Below are positions 8,130-16,795 of a stretch of 64,000 nt of DNA, one piece after another. How positions within the stretch are numbered: position 1 is the first letter of the stretch; every line of letters starts with the position of its first letter. A program made the position numbers and the translations under genes. The stretch covers positions 62,001-126,000 of the forward strand of contig NZ_JBLGTV010000008.1 in NCBI RefSeq assembly GCF_047468865.1, given 5' to 3'. The notes under the pieces were generated by a model that saw only the letters and a list, made by a program, of their open reading frames with translations, searched no databases and was not told the origin of the DNA. The stretch comes from Castellaniella hirudinis_A. Its GTDB lineage: Bacteria > Pseudomonadota > Gammaproteobacteria > Burkholderiales > Burkholderiaceae_B.

Positions 8130-8531
8130 ATGGCGACCCGCACCAGCAGCACACGCGCCGCCCGCACCGGCCACACAGACCAGTCTCCCGACCATCAGCC
8201 CCCGAACACCTATCCCGTGTTCAAGGGCCTGGGCCGCAAGGCGACCTTCATGGGCATCCCCACCACCCTGATGCTCGGCGCGTTCGCATGCGTGGCCATC
8301 ATTGCCATGACAGCCGGGCTGGCCTGGTGGGGACTACTGCTGGTCGTGATGCCCACGCTGGCCATGCTCACCCGCGATGACGACAAAGCCATCGACATCC
8401 TCTGGCTGGAACTCAAGACCCGTCGCACGAATCGCCAGCAGCAATTCTGGCGCGGTTCCAGCTATGCCCCGCAGGGCTACCACCGCAACCGGCCCTGGCG
8501 CCGTTTGCTTTCCCGAAGGACTCTGCCATGA
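8130..8531 (+). CDS. virB3: VirB3-type inner-membrane protein
   Basis: The 133-residue product has a polar N-terminus followed by PVFKGLGRKATFMGIPTTLMLG, the conserved VirB3 entry motif. Two transmembrane segments come next, and then MPTLAMLTRDDDKAIDILWLELKTR, which is also family-typical. VirB3 works with the VirB4 ATPase in pilus biogenesis. Its stop overlaps the virB4 start by 4 bp. Confidence 0.88.
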   Translation: MATRTSSTRAARTGHTDQSPDHQPPNTYPVFKGLGRKATFMGIPTTLMLGAFACVAIIAMTAGLAWWGLLLVVMPTLAMLTRDDDKAIDILWLELKTRRTNRQQQFWRGSSYAPQGYHRNRPWRRLLSRRTLP

Positions 8532-10957
8532 CCGCAGCCACCGCACTGGCCGTTGATGAACGGCTGGTTTCCCGCTATCTGCCCTATTCCCACCATGTCA
8601 CCGACCGCATCATTGCCTGCGACAACCACGAATACCTGGCGGTCATCAAGGTCGCTGGTCGGGCACCGGACGCCTACGGCCAGGCTGAACTGAAAGACTG
8701 GATCGAGGCCCTGCACAATGTGCTGCGCGGCCTGCCCATGGGCTCGCTCGGCCTGTATTCGCACATCATCCGCAGGCGTGTGACGGAATACCCCGACAGC
8801 ACGTTTGCACAACCTTTCGCCACCCGTTTTGATGCGGCCTACCGGGCGACGTTCGACACCGCGGGGCTGATGGTCAATGACCTGTACCTGAGTGTGCTGA
8901 TTCATCCCGTCGCAGACCCCGTGCTGGGCACCTTCGCCAGCCTGGAAAAGGCGGATGCAAAACGCCTGGCTCACTGGCAAGACGAATCCATCGAACGCCT
9001 GGACAGCGCCGTGCGGGCACTGACCGCAGGACTGTACCGCTACGATCCGCAGATCCTCGGCATCGTGGATCGCCGGGGGCTGGCGTTCAGCGAAACGGCT
9101 GAATTTCTGGGGTTCCTGCTGTCGGGCACTCATCGGCCCGTGCCGATCAGCCGGGAACGGCTGCGCGAAACCCTGCCGCAGGCCCGTCCCATCTTTGGCC
9201 GCCACGGCGAGTTGGGCGAACTGCGCACCGTCGCCGGGTCACGCCTCTTTGGCATGATGGAATTGCGCGACTACCCGGAAGCTACCAAACCAGGCCACCT
9301 GGACCGACTGCTGGGCCTGCCCCACGAGTTTGTGCTGACGCAATCCTGGGGCAGTCACACAGGAGCCGCCGCCAAAAAACTTGTCAAGAAACACCACAAG
9401 CTGCTTTTGGACTCGGGTGACGATTCGGTCAGTCAGGTCACGCAACTGGCCGATGTGATGGACGATCTGACCTCGGCCCGCCTGGGCCTGGGGGATCATC
9501 ATGCCACTCTCCTGGTGTATGGCACCTCGGCAGACAGCGTGCGTCAGGCGCTGGCGCAGACGGCCACCGCCCTGGCCGAAGACGCCGTAGGCTTTCGGCC
9601 CCTGGACCGGGCCTTGGAAGCCGGGTTCTGGGCGCAACTGCCGGGCAACTGGCATTGGCGGCCCCGGCCCGTGCCGGTGACCTCCCTGAATTTCCTGTGC
9701 TTTTCCAGCCTGCACAACCAGCTGACGGGCAAGCCTGCCGGAAACCCCTGGGGGCCAGCCGTCACCATGCTGAAAACGCAGACGGGATCGCCCTTTTTCT
9801 TCAACTTCCATGCCTCCACGGAAGACCTGGACGAAACCGGCAAACGCCGCCCAGGCAACACCCTGATCATCGGCATGACGGGCACCGGCAAAACCGTGCT
9901 GCAAGGCATGTTGGTCACCCAGGCGCAGAAATTCGGGGCTGCCTGCGTGGTCTGGGACAAAGACCAGGGCATGCAGGTACTCATCATGGCCCTGGGCGGG
10001 CGGTACTTCAATATCCGCCTGGGGGAGCCGACCGGCTGGAATCCCTTTCAGATGGAACCCACCAAGGGCAATGTGGCCTTCATGGTGCGCCTGGTCATCT
10101 ACTTGGCCGAACGCCAGGGCGAAGCCGTCACCACCCGGCAACGGGCGGACATCACCCAGGCGGTTCAGCAGCTGACCACGCTGATTGACCGACCGGCCAG
10201 AACGCTGTCCACCCTGAACACCTTGCTGCCCAACCCCTACAGTGAGGATGACACCCGCAGCACCATCCACGCCCGCCTGGCCCCCTGGTGCCAGGGGGGT
10301 GAATACGGCTGGGTATTCGACAACCCCACGGACGATCTGAACCTGCAAACCGGCAGTGCCCGGCCAGCCCTCTTTGGCTTTGATCTGACGGAATTGCTGG
10401 ACGATGACGAAGTGCGCGGCGCAGCCACCCTGTACCTGAAACACCGCATCGATGCGCTGCACGATGGGCGGCGCATCATCAATCTGTACGACGAGTGCCA
10501 GCACCCGTTGAAAGACGCGCATTTTCAGGAGTCCATGCAGGACGCGGCCCGCACCATCCGCAAGAAAAACGGGGTGCTGGCGCTGGCGACCCAGGAACCG
10601 GGGGCCATCCTCGACAACCCTGTCGGCGCATCCCTGGTGCAGCAAACGGCCACCCTGATTCTCTTGCCCAACCCCAAGGCCCGCGCCCGCGACTACATCG
10701 AGGGCTTTGGCCTGACGGTCGCGGAATTTGAACTGCTCCAAAGCCTGGGCGAAGCCAGCCGCAAGTTTCTGGTCAAGCAAGGGGCCGGCGTCACCGTCGC
10801 CCAACTGGATTTATCGGGCTGCGACGACGAACTGCTGGTGTTCTCCGGCAGCCCGGACATGGCAGACATCGCAGAACAGGCCGTCGCCCAGGCCGGGACC
10901 GACCCCGCCGCCTGGTTGCCGGTCTACCTGGCCGCCGTCAAGCAAGCCCGCCAGTAA
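8528..10957 (+). CDS. virB4: VirB4-type conjugation ATPase
   Basis: The product is an 809-residue T4SS motor. Walker A (GMTGTGKT) is near residue 448, and a Walker B-like segment (RRIINLYDECQHPLKD) is near residue 648, followed by the conserved RTIRKKNGVLALATQEP. The N-terminal half contains the usual VirB4/CagE domain. Length matches TrwK/TraB-type VirB4 proteins. It powers pilus assembly and substrate transfer at the inner membrane. Confidence 0.93.
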   Translation: MTAATALAVDERLVSRYLPYSHHVTDRIIACDNHEYLAVIKVAGRAPDAYGQAELKDWIEALHNVLRGLPMGSLGLYSHIIRRRVTEYPDSTFAQPFATRFDAAYRATFDTAGLMVNDLYLSVLIHPVADPVLGTFASLEKADAKRLAHWQDESIERLDSAVRALTAGLYRYDPQILGIVDRRGLAFSETAEFLGFLLSGTHRPVPISRERLRETLPQARPIFGRHGELGELRTVAGSRLFGMMELRDYPEATKPGHLDRLLGLPHEFVLTQSWGSHTGAAAKKLVKKHHKLLLDSGDDSVSQVTQLADVMDDLTSARLGLGDHHATLLVYGTSADSVRQALAQTATALAEDAVGFRPLDRALEAGFWAQLPGNWHWRPRPVPVTSLNFLCFSSLHNQLTGKPAGNPWGPAVTMLKTQTGSPFFFNFHASTEDLDETGKRRPGNTLIIGMTGTGKTVLQGMLVTQAQKFGAACVVWDKDQGMQVLIMALGGRYFNIRLGEPTGWNPFQMEPTKGNVAFMVRLVIYLAERQGEAVTTRQRADITQAVQQLTTLIDRPARTLSTLNTLLPNPYSEDDTRSTIHARLAPWCQGGEYGWVFDNPTDDLNLQTGSARPALFGFDLTELLDDDEVRGAATLYLKHRIDALHDGRRIINLYDECQHPLKDAHFQESMQDAARTIRKKNGVLALATQEPGAILDNPVGASLVQQTATLILLPNPKARARDYIEGFGLTVAEFELLQSLGEASRKFLVKQGAGVTVAQLDLSGCDDELLVFSGSPDMADIAEQAVAQAGTDPAAWLPVYLAAVKQARQ

Positions 10958-11003
10958 CCACGCCGGTCACGCATGACCGGCCATCTCCACAGGACACCCC
11001 CTC

Positions 11004-11546
11004 ATGAAGCATGACGCAGATCGGCGCCGGACTGAGCACGTCCGTAGCCTGGAACAGCAACAGATCCAGCAGATTCAGGAAGCCCTCAAGGATCACGCCT
11101 TTTACAACCGCCTGGGCCTGGAAATGCCGGAATCGACGGCCGCAGCAGACACCTTCCTGATCTCGATCTACAGCGAACGCTGGACCCAGGATGATCTGGA
11201 TCGAGGGCAATTCAGCCAAGGCGAAGCCGTCATCGAGCGCGAAGCCGTCGATGCGAATGAATTGCAGCGTATCGCTCAGGACCACGGCATGGATTCGCCC
11301 TCCGCCTCGGACCCACGGCATACGCCGTACCTCTGGTTCTCGTCCTCGACCCCGCGTGAAGATCGCGAATATTTCGAGCAAGGTGTGCATAAGTATTACA
11401 GCCTGCACATCCATGAGGCCGATGGCCACCGCCCGCAACCCGCCGACTGGCAGCGCATCGCTGACCTGATCGGCGTGCGCTTCGATCACCCCCTGCAACC
11501 CCAGGGGCCGGCACATGAAACGGAGGGGCCAGAGCTATGTCCGTAA
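11004..11546 (+). CDS. Hypothetical protein in the T4SS operon
   Basis: This 180-residue soluble, acidic protein has no signal peptide or membrane segment. It has a coiled-coil-like start (VRSLEQQQIQQIQEALKDHAFYNRLGL) and a C-terminal region with several aromatic residues (YLWFSSSTPREDREYFEQGVHKYYSLHIHEADGHRP). I do not recognise the family. It lies between virB4 and virB5, where R388-like systems carry small regulatory or exclusion genes. Its end overlaps the next small gene by 10 bp, and their codon use resembles the backbone. Confidence 0.6.
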   Translation: MKHDADRRRTEHVRSLEQQQIQQIQEALKDHAFYNRLGLEMPESTAAADTFLISIYSERWTQDDLDRGQFSQGEAVIEREAVDANELQRIAQDHGMDSPSASDPRHTPYLWFSSSTPREDREYFEQGVHKYYSLHIHEADGHRPQPADWQRIADLIGVRFDHPLQPQGPAHETEGPELCP

Positions 11547-11728
11547 ATTCTTCAGACCTGAACCGACCGCCCACGGCGGACGAAGCCAGCGGCATGGCCT
11601 GGTGGAACATCCTGAAACCATCCGAGCGGGCGTACTGGCTTACAAAAGCTGGACCCGCCAGCAGCGTGGCCGACGCCTGGGCAATCTTCAAGCGGCACCA
11701 GGTACACCCCATCAACCTTTCACCATAG
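11537..11728 (+). CDS. Small hypothetical protein in the T4SS operon
   Basis: The product is 63 residues: MSVNSSDLNRPPTADE followed by ASGMAWWNILKPSERAYWLTKAGPASSVADAWAIFK. Its composition is plausible for a compact helical protein. An AGGGG site precedes it inside the upstream gene, and the 10-bp overlap implies coupling. I see no known domain. Confidence 0.5.
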   Translation: MSVNSSDLNRPPTADEASGMAWWNILKPSERAYWLTKAGPASSVADAWAIFKRHQVHPINLSP

Positions 11729-11736
11729 GACACCTC

Positions 11737-12123
11737 ATGAACCGACGATATTTCATTGCTGCCTCTGGCGCTTCCTTGCTGACTATCCTGGCCGGATGCA
11801 AGACGGAGCCTGACGGGGAGAAGTTCGTGGGGTATTGGCTGACCGACCTTGGCCGCTATCCGCCAACGCTCATTCATATCAAACGCAATGGCGACAGTCT
11901 GCTGTTTACGGTGAATGGCTGGAACAATCTCGGCAAAGTGGGCTATCAAGCGCATACGTCCCCCGCCGTCCCGGGCGACGCAGACAACATCCTCATCGTG
12001 GCAGGCACCAAGCATGTGGCCTACGACGAAGCTACCGACCAAATCACCTCCGACAACACAACGGCCAAACGCATCACCCAGGCTGAATACGAGGCCGCGC
12101 TGGTCAAGAAACCCAGCCGTTAA
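11737..12123 (+). CDS. Lipoprotein, candidate entry-exclusion protein
   Basis: The 128-residue product has a lipoprotein signal ending in the lipobox LAGC (Cys at about residue 20). A small beta-rich domain follows (FVGYWLTDLGRYPPTLIHIKRNGDSLLFTVNGW). The start at 11737 has an ATAGGA site and leaves exactly a signal peptide before the cysteine. Eex lipoproteins of pKM101/R388-type systems are encoded near virB5/virB6, as here. The position is suggestive, but I cannot recall a clear sequence match. Confidence 0.6.
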   Translation: MNRRYFIAASGASLLTILAGCKTEPDGEKFVGYWLTDLGRYPPTLIHIKRNGDSLLFTVNGWNNLGKVGYQAHTSPAVPGDADNILIVAGTKHVAYDEATDQITSDNTTAKRITQAEYEAALVKKPSR

Positions 12124-12203
12124 CTGCCCGCACGACTGGCCTGCCTGAAGCGCAGGCCTCTTCCCGGCAGCACCACCCGCTGCCAATTCCATCGGAGTCT
12201 CCC

Positions 12204-12920
12204 ATGACACGCTGCAAGCTGATTGCGGCGGGCATTGCCCTGTCCGCTTCATCCCTCTCTCCCGTCCACGCCAGCGGCATCCCCACCGTGGACGCCGCCA
12301 CCATTGCCCAACTACAGGAACAGCTACTGACCGCCAAAGATCAGTTGCAAAACCTGACCGACCAGTTGGCCACCGCCAAAAGCCAGCTGGCGGCCTTCAC
12401 ACAGTCCAGCGGTTACGGCAACGTGGTCGGCAACCCCGATATCCGAAATCAGCTACGCGCCGCCCTGCCTGCCAATGCGCAGGACCTGCTGAACCGCTCC
12501 GGCAGTTCAAATTTGGATGGCGATGTGGGCCGCATCACAGACGAGGTGATGACCCCTGTAAATTTCCAGGAGGATCGTCGAACGCTCTCTGAACGGGCGC
12601 TAAATATTGAAGCCACATCCAAGGCCATGAGCCAGCGCGCCTACGACGCCATGACCCGACGCCTGGCGAACGTGGATGCTTTGCAGGACAAGATCAATCA
12701 GACGACCAATCCGAAGGAAATTGCCGAGCTACAGGCCCGCATCCAGATTGAGCAAGCCAACATCCAGGCGGAACAAGCCAGGATTCAACTTGCTTCGCAG
12801 CAACTCGATGCCGAGCGCAACCTGCTGCAAGCCCGCGCAGAACGAGTCTATGGCGGCTGGTTTGGCAACCAGCCAGGATCATCCAGCCATGCGACTGCTG
12901 CCGAACCTTCACGACCATAA
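12204..12920 (+). CDS. virB5: VirB5-type minor pilin
   Basis: The product is 238 residues, with a signal peptide ending near PVHA (residue 24). Long helical stretches full of Gln and Ala follow (TIAQLQEQLLTAKDQLQNLTDQLATAKSQLAAF and IAELQARIQIEQANIQAEQARIQLASQQLDAERNLL). This layout is that of TrwJ/VirB5 proteins, which sit at the pilus tip and help recipient contact. It is directly followed by virB6. Confidence 0.85.
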   Translation: MTRCKLIAAGIALSASSLSPVHASGIPTVDAATIAQLQEQLLTAKDQLQNLTDQLATAKSQLAAFTQSSGYGNVVGNPDIRNQLRAALPANAQDLLNRSGSSNLDGDVGRITDEVMTPVNFQEDRRTLSERALNIEATSKAMSQRAYDAMTRRLANVDALQDKINQTTNPKEIAELQARIQIEQANIQAEQARIQLASQQLDAERNLLQARAERVYGGWFGNQPGSSSHATAAEPSRP

Positions 12921-12929
12921 GGCAGCATC

Positions 12930-13880
12930 ATGACTAAATTTGATGCCTCGGTAGCCCCGCCGACTGGCCCCAATGAAATTGCCCAATGGGTCATGGGCCA
13001 AACTGAGCATGTTCTGAGCAACGCAATCAACGGCCCCATACAGGCCTTGTTCGAAGCCCTGGCTCCCATCGTCGTCGTGGGCTTGACCTTGCAATTTGTC
13101 GTCTATGCCTTTGCGCTTATGCACGGTCAAGCCGGCATGACCGTGACCGAATTCTTCAAGAAAGCCATCATGGTCGTCATCATCTCCCTGTTCTTTGGTG
13201 CGGGAGGCCTGTACCAGAACGACATCGCCAAGGCCATGGTCGCCTTGCCTGACGACGTGACAACGCTGGCTCTGGGAACAGGTGATGTTGCCGCAGAAGT
13301 GGACAAACTGCAGCAGGAAACCAGCGAAGCAGCCAATGCCATGCTGGGAGCCAGCAAACAGCCCTGGTACAACTTCATGCCGTCCACGCGAGAAGTTCTG
13401 GTCAGCATCCTGGCCACCCTCATCAGCTTTTCCTCGGCCGTTGTGGGCAGCATCATCATGGTGGTCATCGTCGTGTGCAAAGTGGGCATGGCGCTGGTGG
13501 TGGCGGTCGGCCCCCTATTCATCGCAGCAACGCTGTTCGAGCCCACCAAGCAGTTGTTCAACAGTTGGGTGTCACAAGCTCTGAATTTCGTATTTCTGGC
13601 CCTGTTGGCCGGACTCGTCTTCGGGCTGCTGCTTCAAATGAACATCCAACTGCTGCGCATGATTGCCGTCGAGACAGAAAGCGGCATCACGGATGTGCTG
13701 TCTTTATTCGGTGCGCAGATATTGGTCGGCATCGCCAGCCTTGTCATCATGATCATGCTCCCCGGCCTGGCTGCAGGCCTGTCCAATGGCTTCGGTGCCC
13801 GCCTGGGGATTGGTTCTGCCGCCCATGGCGCCTTTTCGATTCTGCGCTTGCGCAGCATGCTGCGGCCCCGCGCCAAGTAA
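12930..13880 (+). CDS. virB6: VirB6-type polytopic membrane protein
   Basis: The product is 316 residues with five to six strong hydrophobic segments (for example ALAPIVVVGLTLQFVVYAFALM, VVGSIIMVVIVVCKVGMALVVAVGPLFIAATLF, LNFVFLALLAGLVFGLLL and ILVGIASLVIMIMLPGLAAGL). It fits the TrbL/VirB6 family, including the GPLFIAATLFEPTKQLFNSWVSQALNFVF block. VirB6 forms part of the inner-membrane channel. Confidence 0.9.
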   Translation: MTKFDASVAPPTGPNEIAQWVMGQTEHVLSNAINGPIQALFEALAPIVVVGLTLQFVVYAFALMHGQAGMTVTEFFKKAIMVVIISLFFGAGGLYQNDIAKAMVALPDDVTTLALGTGDVAAEVDKLQQETSEAANAMLGASKQPWYNFMPSTREVLVSILATLISFSSAVVGSIIMVVIVVCKVGMALVVAVGPLFIAATLFEPTKQLFNSWVSQALNFVFLALLAGLVFGLLLQMNIQLLRMIAVETESGITDVLSLFGAQILVGIASLVIMIMLPGLAAGLSNGFGARLGIGSAAHGAFSILRLRSMLRPRAK

Positions 13881-13977
13881 TCCAGCCGCTGCCCCTGCTG
13901 TCTCCACAGTCTAGATTCGGTGTCTTTCTCATCCCATCATGGCCCGCCGCGCCCGGCAGGCTAGGAGTCCTTTACCC

Positions 13978-14127
13978 ATGAAATCCCTCATCGCCACGCT
14001 GACCCTGGCTGGGCTGCTGGCTGGCTGCGCCTTTCATGCGCCCCAGCCGCCGCAGCCGCCTGATTCGCCCCGCATTCCGGTCAATGCCACGCCCCCCACC
14101 TTCCAGGGAGACATGAACCATGGCTGA
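13978..14127 (+). CDS. virB7: VirB7-type small lipoprotein
   Basis: The product is 49 residues. MKSLIATLTLAGLLAGC is a textbook lipoprotein signal with lipobox LAGC (Cys17). A proline-rich tail follows. An upstream in-frame ATG at 13939 would add 13 basic residues and spoil the signal. The size and position before virB8 fit VirB7/TrwH, the outer-membrane anchor of VirB9. It overlaps virB8 by 8 bp. Confidence 0.82.
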   Translation: MKSLIATLTLAGLLAGCAFHAPQPPQPPDSPRIPVNATPPTFQGDMNHG

Positions 14128-14806
14128 CACGCTCAAATCCGAAGACATCGCCGCCTACCTGGAGCAATCCAGAGGCCTGGAACGTGACCACCTGGGCGAA
14201 CTGATCAACAGTCGTAAACGCGCCTGGCAAGTGGCCTGCGGTGCGGGCATCCTGGCGCTGGCTGCGGTCGGGGCCGTCATCGGCCTGACGCCCTTAAAGC
14301 AGCCGCCTGAAATGTATGTGGTGCGGGTCAATGATGCCACCGGCACCATCGAGCATGTCAGCCGCCTGGGCCAGCCCCTGGAGGACTACGGTGAACGCAT
14401 CGCCAAGTATTTCCTCAACAGCTACGTCCTGAACTGCGAAAGCTATAGCTGGCAGACCATCCAGGAGCAATTCGACACCTGCGCCCTACTCTCGTCGCCG
14501 CCCATCCAGACGGCCTACGGCAAACGCTTTGAAGGGCCGCAGGCTGTCACCACACGCCTGGGCACCCAGGGCACAGTGGACGTACAGGTTCATTCGATCA
14601 CGCTGGGGGCCAACCAGGCAGCCATCGTCCGTTTCACCAAAACCGAACGCGATGTGAACACGGGCGATGTCACGCAAGTCAGCCACCTGATTGCCACCAT
14701 GGCCTATGAGTACGCCAAGGTGCCGTTGACCGAAGCCGTTGCGCGGCGCAATCCCCTGGGCTTTCAGGTCACGCGCTATGACCTGGCCGCCGACCTGTCG
14801 CGCTAA
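14120..14806 (+). CDS. virB8: VirB8-type bitopic assembly factor
   Basis: The product is 228 residues: a cytoplasmic stretch (residues 1-38), one membrane helix (QVACGAGILALAAVGAVIGL) and a periplasmic domain with the conserved NTF2-like core (YVVRVNDATGTIEHVSRL through YEYAKVPLTEAVARRNPLGFQVTRY). The closing NPLGFQVT is a VirB8 hallmark. It nucleates the core complex. Confidence 0.92.
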   Translation: MADTLKSEDIAAYLEQSRGLERDHLGELINSRKRAWQVACGAGILALAAVGAVIGLTPLKQPPEMYVVRVNDATGTIEHVSRLGQPLEDYGERIAKYFLNSYVLNCESYSWQTIQEQFDTCALLSSPPIQTAYGKRFEGPQAVTTRLGTQGTVDVQVHSITLGANQAAIVRFTKTERDVNTGDVTQVSHLIATMAYEYAKVPLTEAVARRNPLGFQVTRYDLAADLSR

Positions 14807-14834
14807 ACGCCCGGCGCATCCGAAGGAATCCCCC

Positions 14835-15671
14835 ATGAACACACCCCTGCTCAGGCGGCATGCCCTGGCATGCGCCCTGGGCCTGGCACTCAATCTGACC
14901 CTGAGCGCCAGCGCCCTGGCCCTGGAATACCCCCGATCCGCACAGCGGGACCACCGTGTGCGCTATGTGAACTACAACGCTGCCGATGTCATCCAGCTCG
15001 ATGCCGTGATCGGTGTGGCCACCCATATCGTGCTGGCCCCTGATGAACGCTACGTCTATCACGTTTTCGGCGACAGCAAGGCCTATGCCTTTACCTACAA
15101 GGACAACCACCTGTTCTTCAAACCCACGGCCCAGGATGCGAACACCAATCTCATCGTGGTGACCAATCGGCATGATTACAGCTTTCGGCTGTCCTACAGC
15201 GATCAGCGCAACGCCCCGGCCCTCTACAAGCTGGTCATCCGATACCCCGAAACCGCAGCCAAACTGCGGGATCAGGCCGCCCGGCAAGCGGCCATCGAGC
15301 GATCTCTGCAAGCCACCGGCATGCCGGTGAACTGGCAAGCCTATACACGCAGCGGCGACACCAGCATTGCGCCCGTTCACGCATGGGACGATGGCCGTCA
15401 GACCTGGCTGCAATTTGCGCCAGGGGCAGACATCCCGGCGGTCTATCGCGTCACCCCAGACGGTCAGGAAGTGCTGACCAACTACCACATGGCCGATGAC
15501 CGCACGATGGTGCTGCATCGCACCTCGGCGCTGTGGCACCTGCGCCTGGGTGAATTGGTGCTGGCCATCCATAACGAAACCTACAGCGCCACGACAGTGC
15601 CGCCCGATACCGGGACCACGTCACCGGCAGTGCGACGCCGGGTGAAGGGCATCTCAAGGAATACACCATGA
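14835..15671 (+). CDS. virB9: VirB9-type core-complex protein
   Basis: The product is 278 residues with a signal peptide (to about ALALE) and the VirB9/TrbG domain: RVRYVNYNAADVIQLDAVIGVATHIVLAPDERYVYHVFGDSKAY near the N-terminus and WDDGRQTWLQFAPGADIPAVY in the C-domain. I placed the start at 14835, after a GAAGGAA site, because earlier in-frame codons lie inside virB8. It overlaps virB10 by 4 bp. Confidence 0.92.
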   Translation: MNTPLLRRHALACALGLALNLTLSASALALEYPRSAQRDHRVRYVNYNAADVIQLDAVIGVATHIVLAPDERYVYHVFGDSKAYAFTYKDNHLFFKPTAQDANTNLIVVTNRHDYSFRLSYSDQRNAPALYKLVIRYPETAAKLRDQAARQAAIERSLQATGMPVNWQAYTRSGDTSIAPVHAWDDGRQTWLQFAPGADIPAVYRVTPDGQEVLTNYHMADDRTMVLHRTSALWHLRLGELVLAIHNETYSATTVPPDTGTTSPAVRRRVKGISRNTP

Positions 15672-16795
15672 CCACTGATCCGAACATCCCCCCCTCGGGC
15701 GATGGCACGACGGCACCCCACGAACAAAACCAGCTCCCCTTGAACCTGGATCGGGAACCTGCGGATCTGGAAACGGCGGGCCACAGCGCCCCACGCGGTG
15801 CTCGCGCCTTTCTCTGGCTCATCATCCTGATTGCGCTGGCCATTGCAGCGGGAACCCTGTTCAAGGTCTGGCACCGCGAATCCGCTCCGCAGACTGACCC
15901 CGGCCCGGACGGGGAACGCAGCGGTATTGCCAACCGCCTCAAAGCCCCCAAGGTCGAACGGCCTGCGCCGCCGCCCAAGCGTGAGGCCCCGCCACCGCCT
16001 GCCGTACAGGCGCGTACCTACTACGTCCCGCCACCCGCACCGACCCCACCGCCTGCGGTCGATGAAGTGGCGCAGCGCAGGCTGGACAGCCCGCTGACGG
16101 AATCCTCGGCGGACAGCGGCACGACTCAAAACGCCAGCGGCCCGCTGGCCGATGCAGGGCCACTGGCCGACAAGCTGCGGCCCCTGGAACTGGCCCCCTC
16201 GGTCGCCGGGCAGTTGGGCAATCGAAACTTCCTGCTCACCCAAGGCACGATGATCGATTGCACCTTGCAGACGAAACTGGTCAGCACCCAGGCGGGCTTG
16301 CTGACCTGCCTGGCCACCCACGATGTCATGAGCACCAACGGCAAGGTCAAGCTGATCGACGCAGGCACCAAATTCACCGGCTACCAGTCGGGAGGCATCG
16401 ACCAAGGACAAGGCCGGGCCTTTATCACCTGGAACCGGCTGGAAACGCCCACCGGCGTCATCGTCAACCTGGGTTCCCCTGGCACCGGCCCGCTGGGCGA
16501 AGCGGGAGTCGATGGGCATACCGACAACCACTTCTGGGATCGCTTCGGCAACGCCATCCTGTTGTCCCTGGTCGGTGACTTTGGCGCCTGGGCAGCCAAT
16601 CAGGGTCAGTCCGGCAGCAACAACATCCGTTTCGACAACACACGCGAAGGCAGTCAGGAAGTCATCGCCAAAATTCTGGAAAAGTCGCTCGACATCCCCC
16701 CAACCCTTTACAAAAACCAAGGTACGCGCATCGGCATCATGGTGGCCCGCGACCTGGATTTCAGCCATGTCTATGACCTCGAACCCATCCACTGA
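15668..16795 (+). CDS. virB10: VirB10-type core-complex protein
   Basis: The product is 375 residues: a cytoplasmic tail, one membrane helix near residue 50 (AFLWLIILIALAIAAGTLF), a long proline-rich periplasmic linker, and the TrbI/VirB10 domain (LLTQGTMIDCTLQTKLVSTQAGLLTCLATHDVMSTNGKVKLIDAGTKFTGYQ and GTRIGIMVARDLDF). It spans both membranes and senses ATP use by VirB11/VirD4. Its 3' end overlaps the start of virB11 by about 25 bp. Confidence 0.93.
   Translation: MTTDPNIPPSGDGTTAPHEQNQLPLNLDREPADLETAGHSAPRGARAFLWLIILIALAIAAGTLFKVWHRESAPQTDPGPDGERSGIANRLKAPKVERPAPPPKREAPPPPAVQARTYYVPPPAPTPPPAVDEVAQRRLDSPLTESSADSGTTQNASGPLADAGPLADKLRPLELAPSVAGQLGNRNFLLTQGTMIDCTLQTKLVSTQAGLLTCLATHDVMSTNGKVKLIDAGTKFTGYQSGGIDQGQGRAFITWNRLETPTGVIVNLGSPGTGPLGEAGVDGHTDNHFWDRFGNAILLSLVGDFGAWAANQGQSGSNNIRFDNTREGSQEVIAKILEKSLDIPPTLYKNQGTRIGIMVARDLDFSHVYDLEPIH

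Noticed and set aside
9239..10804. Long antisense frame inside virB4 (and similar ones in icd, dnaK, mmsA and the transaminase gene)
   Set aside because: High-GC codon bias produces long antisense frames; each mirrors a clearly conserved gene.
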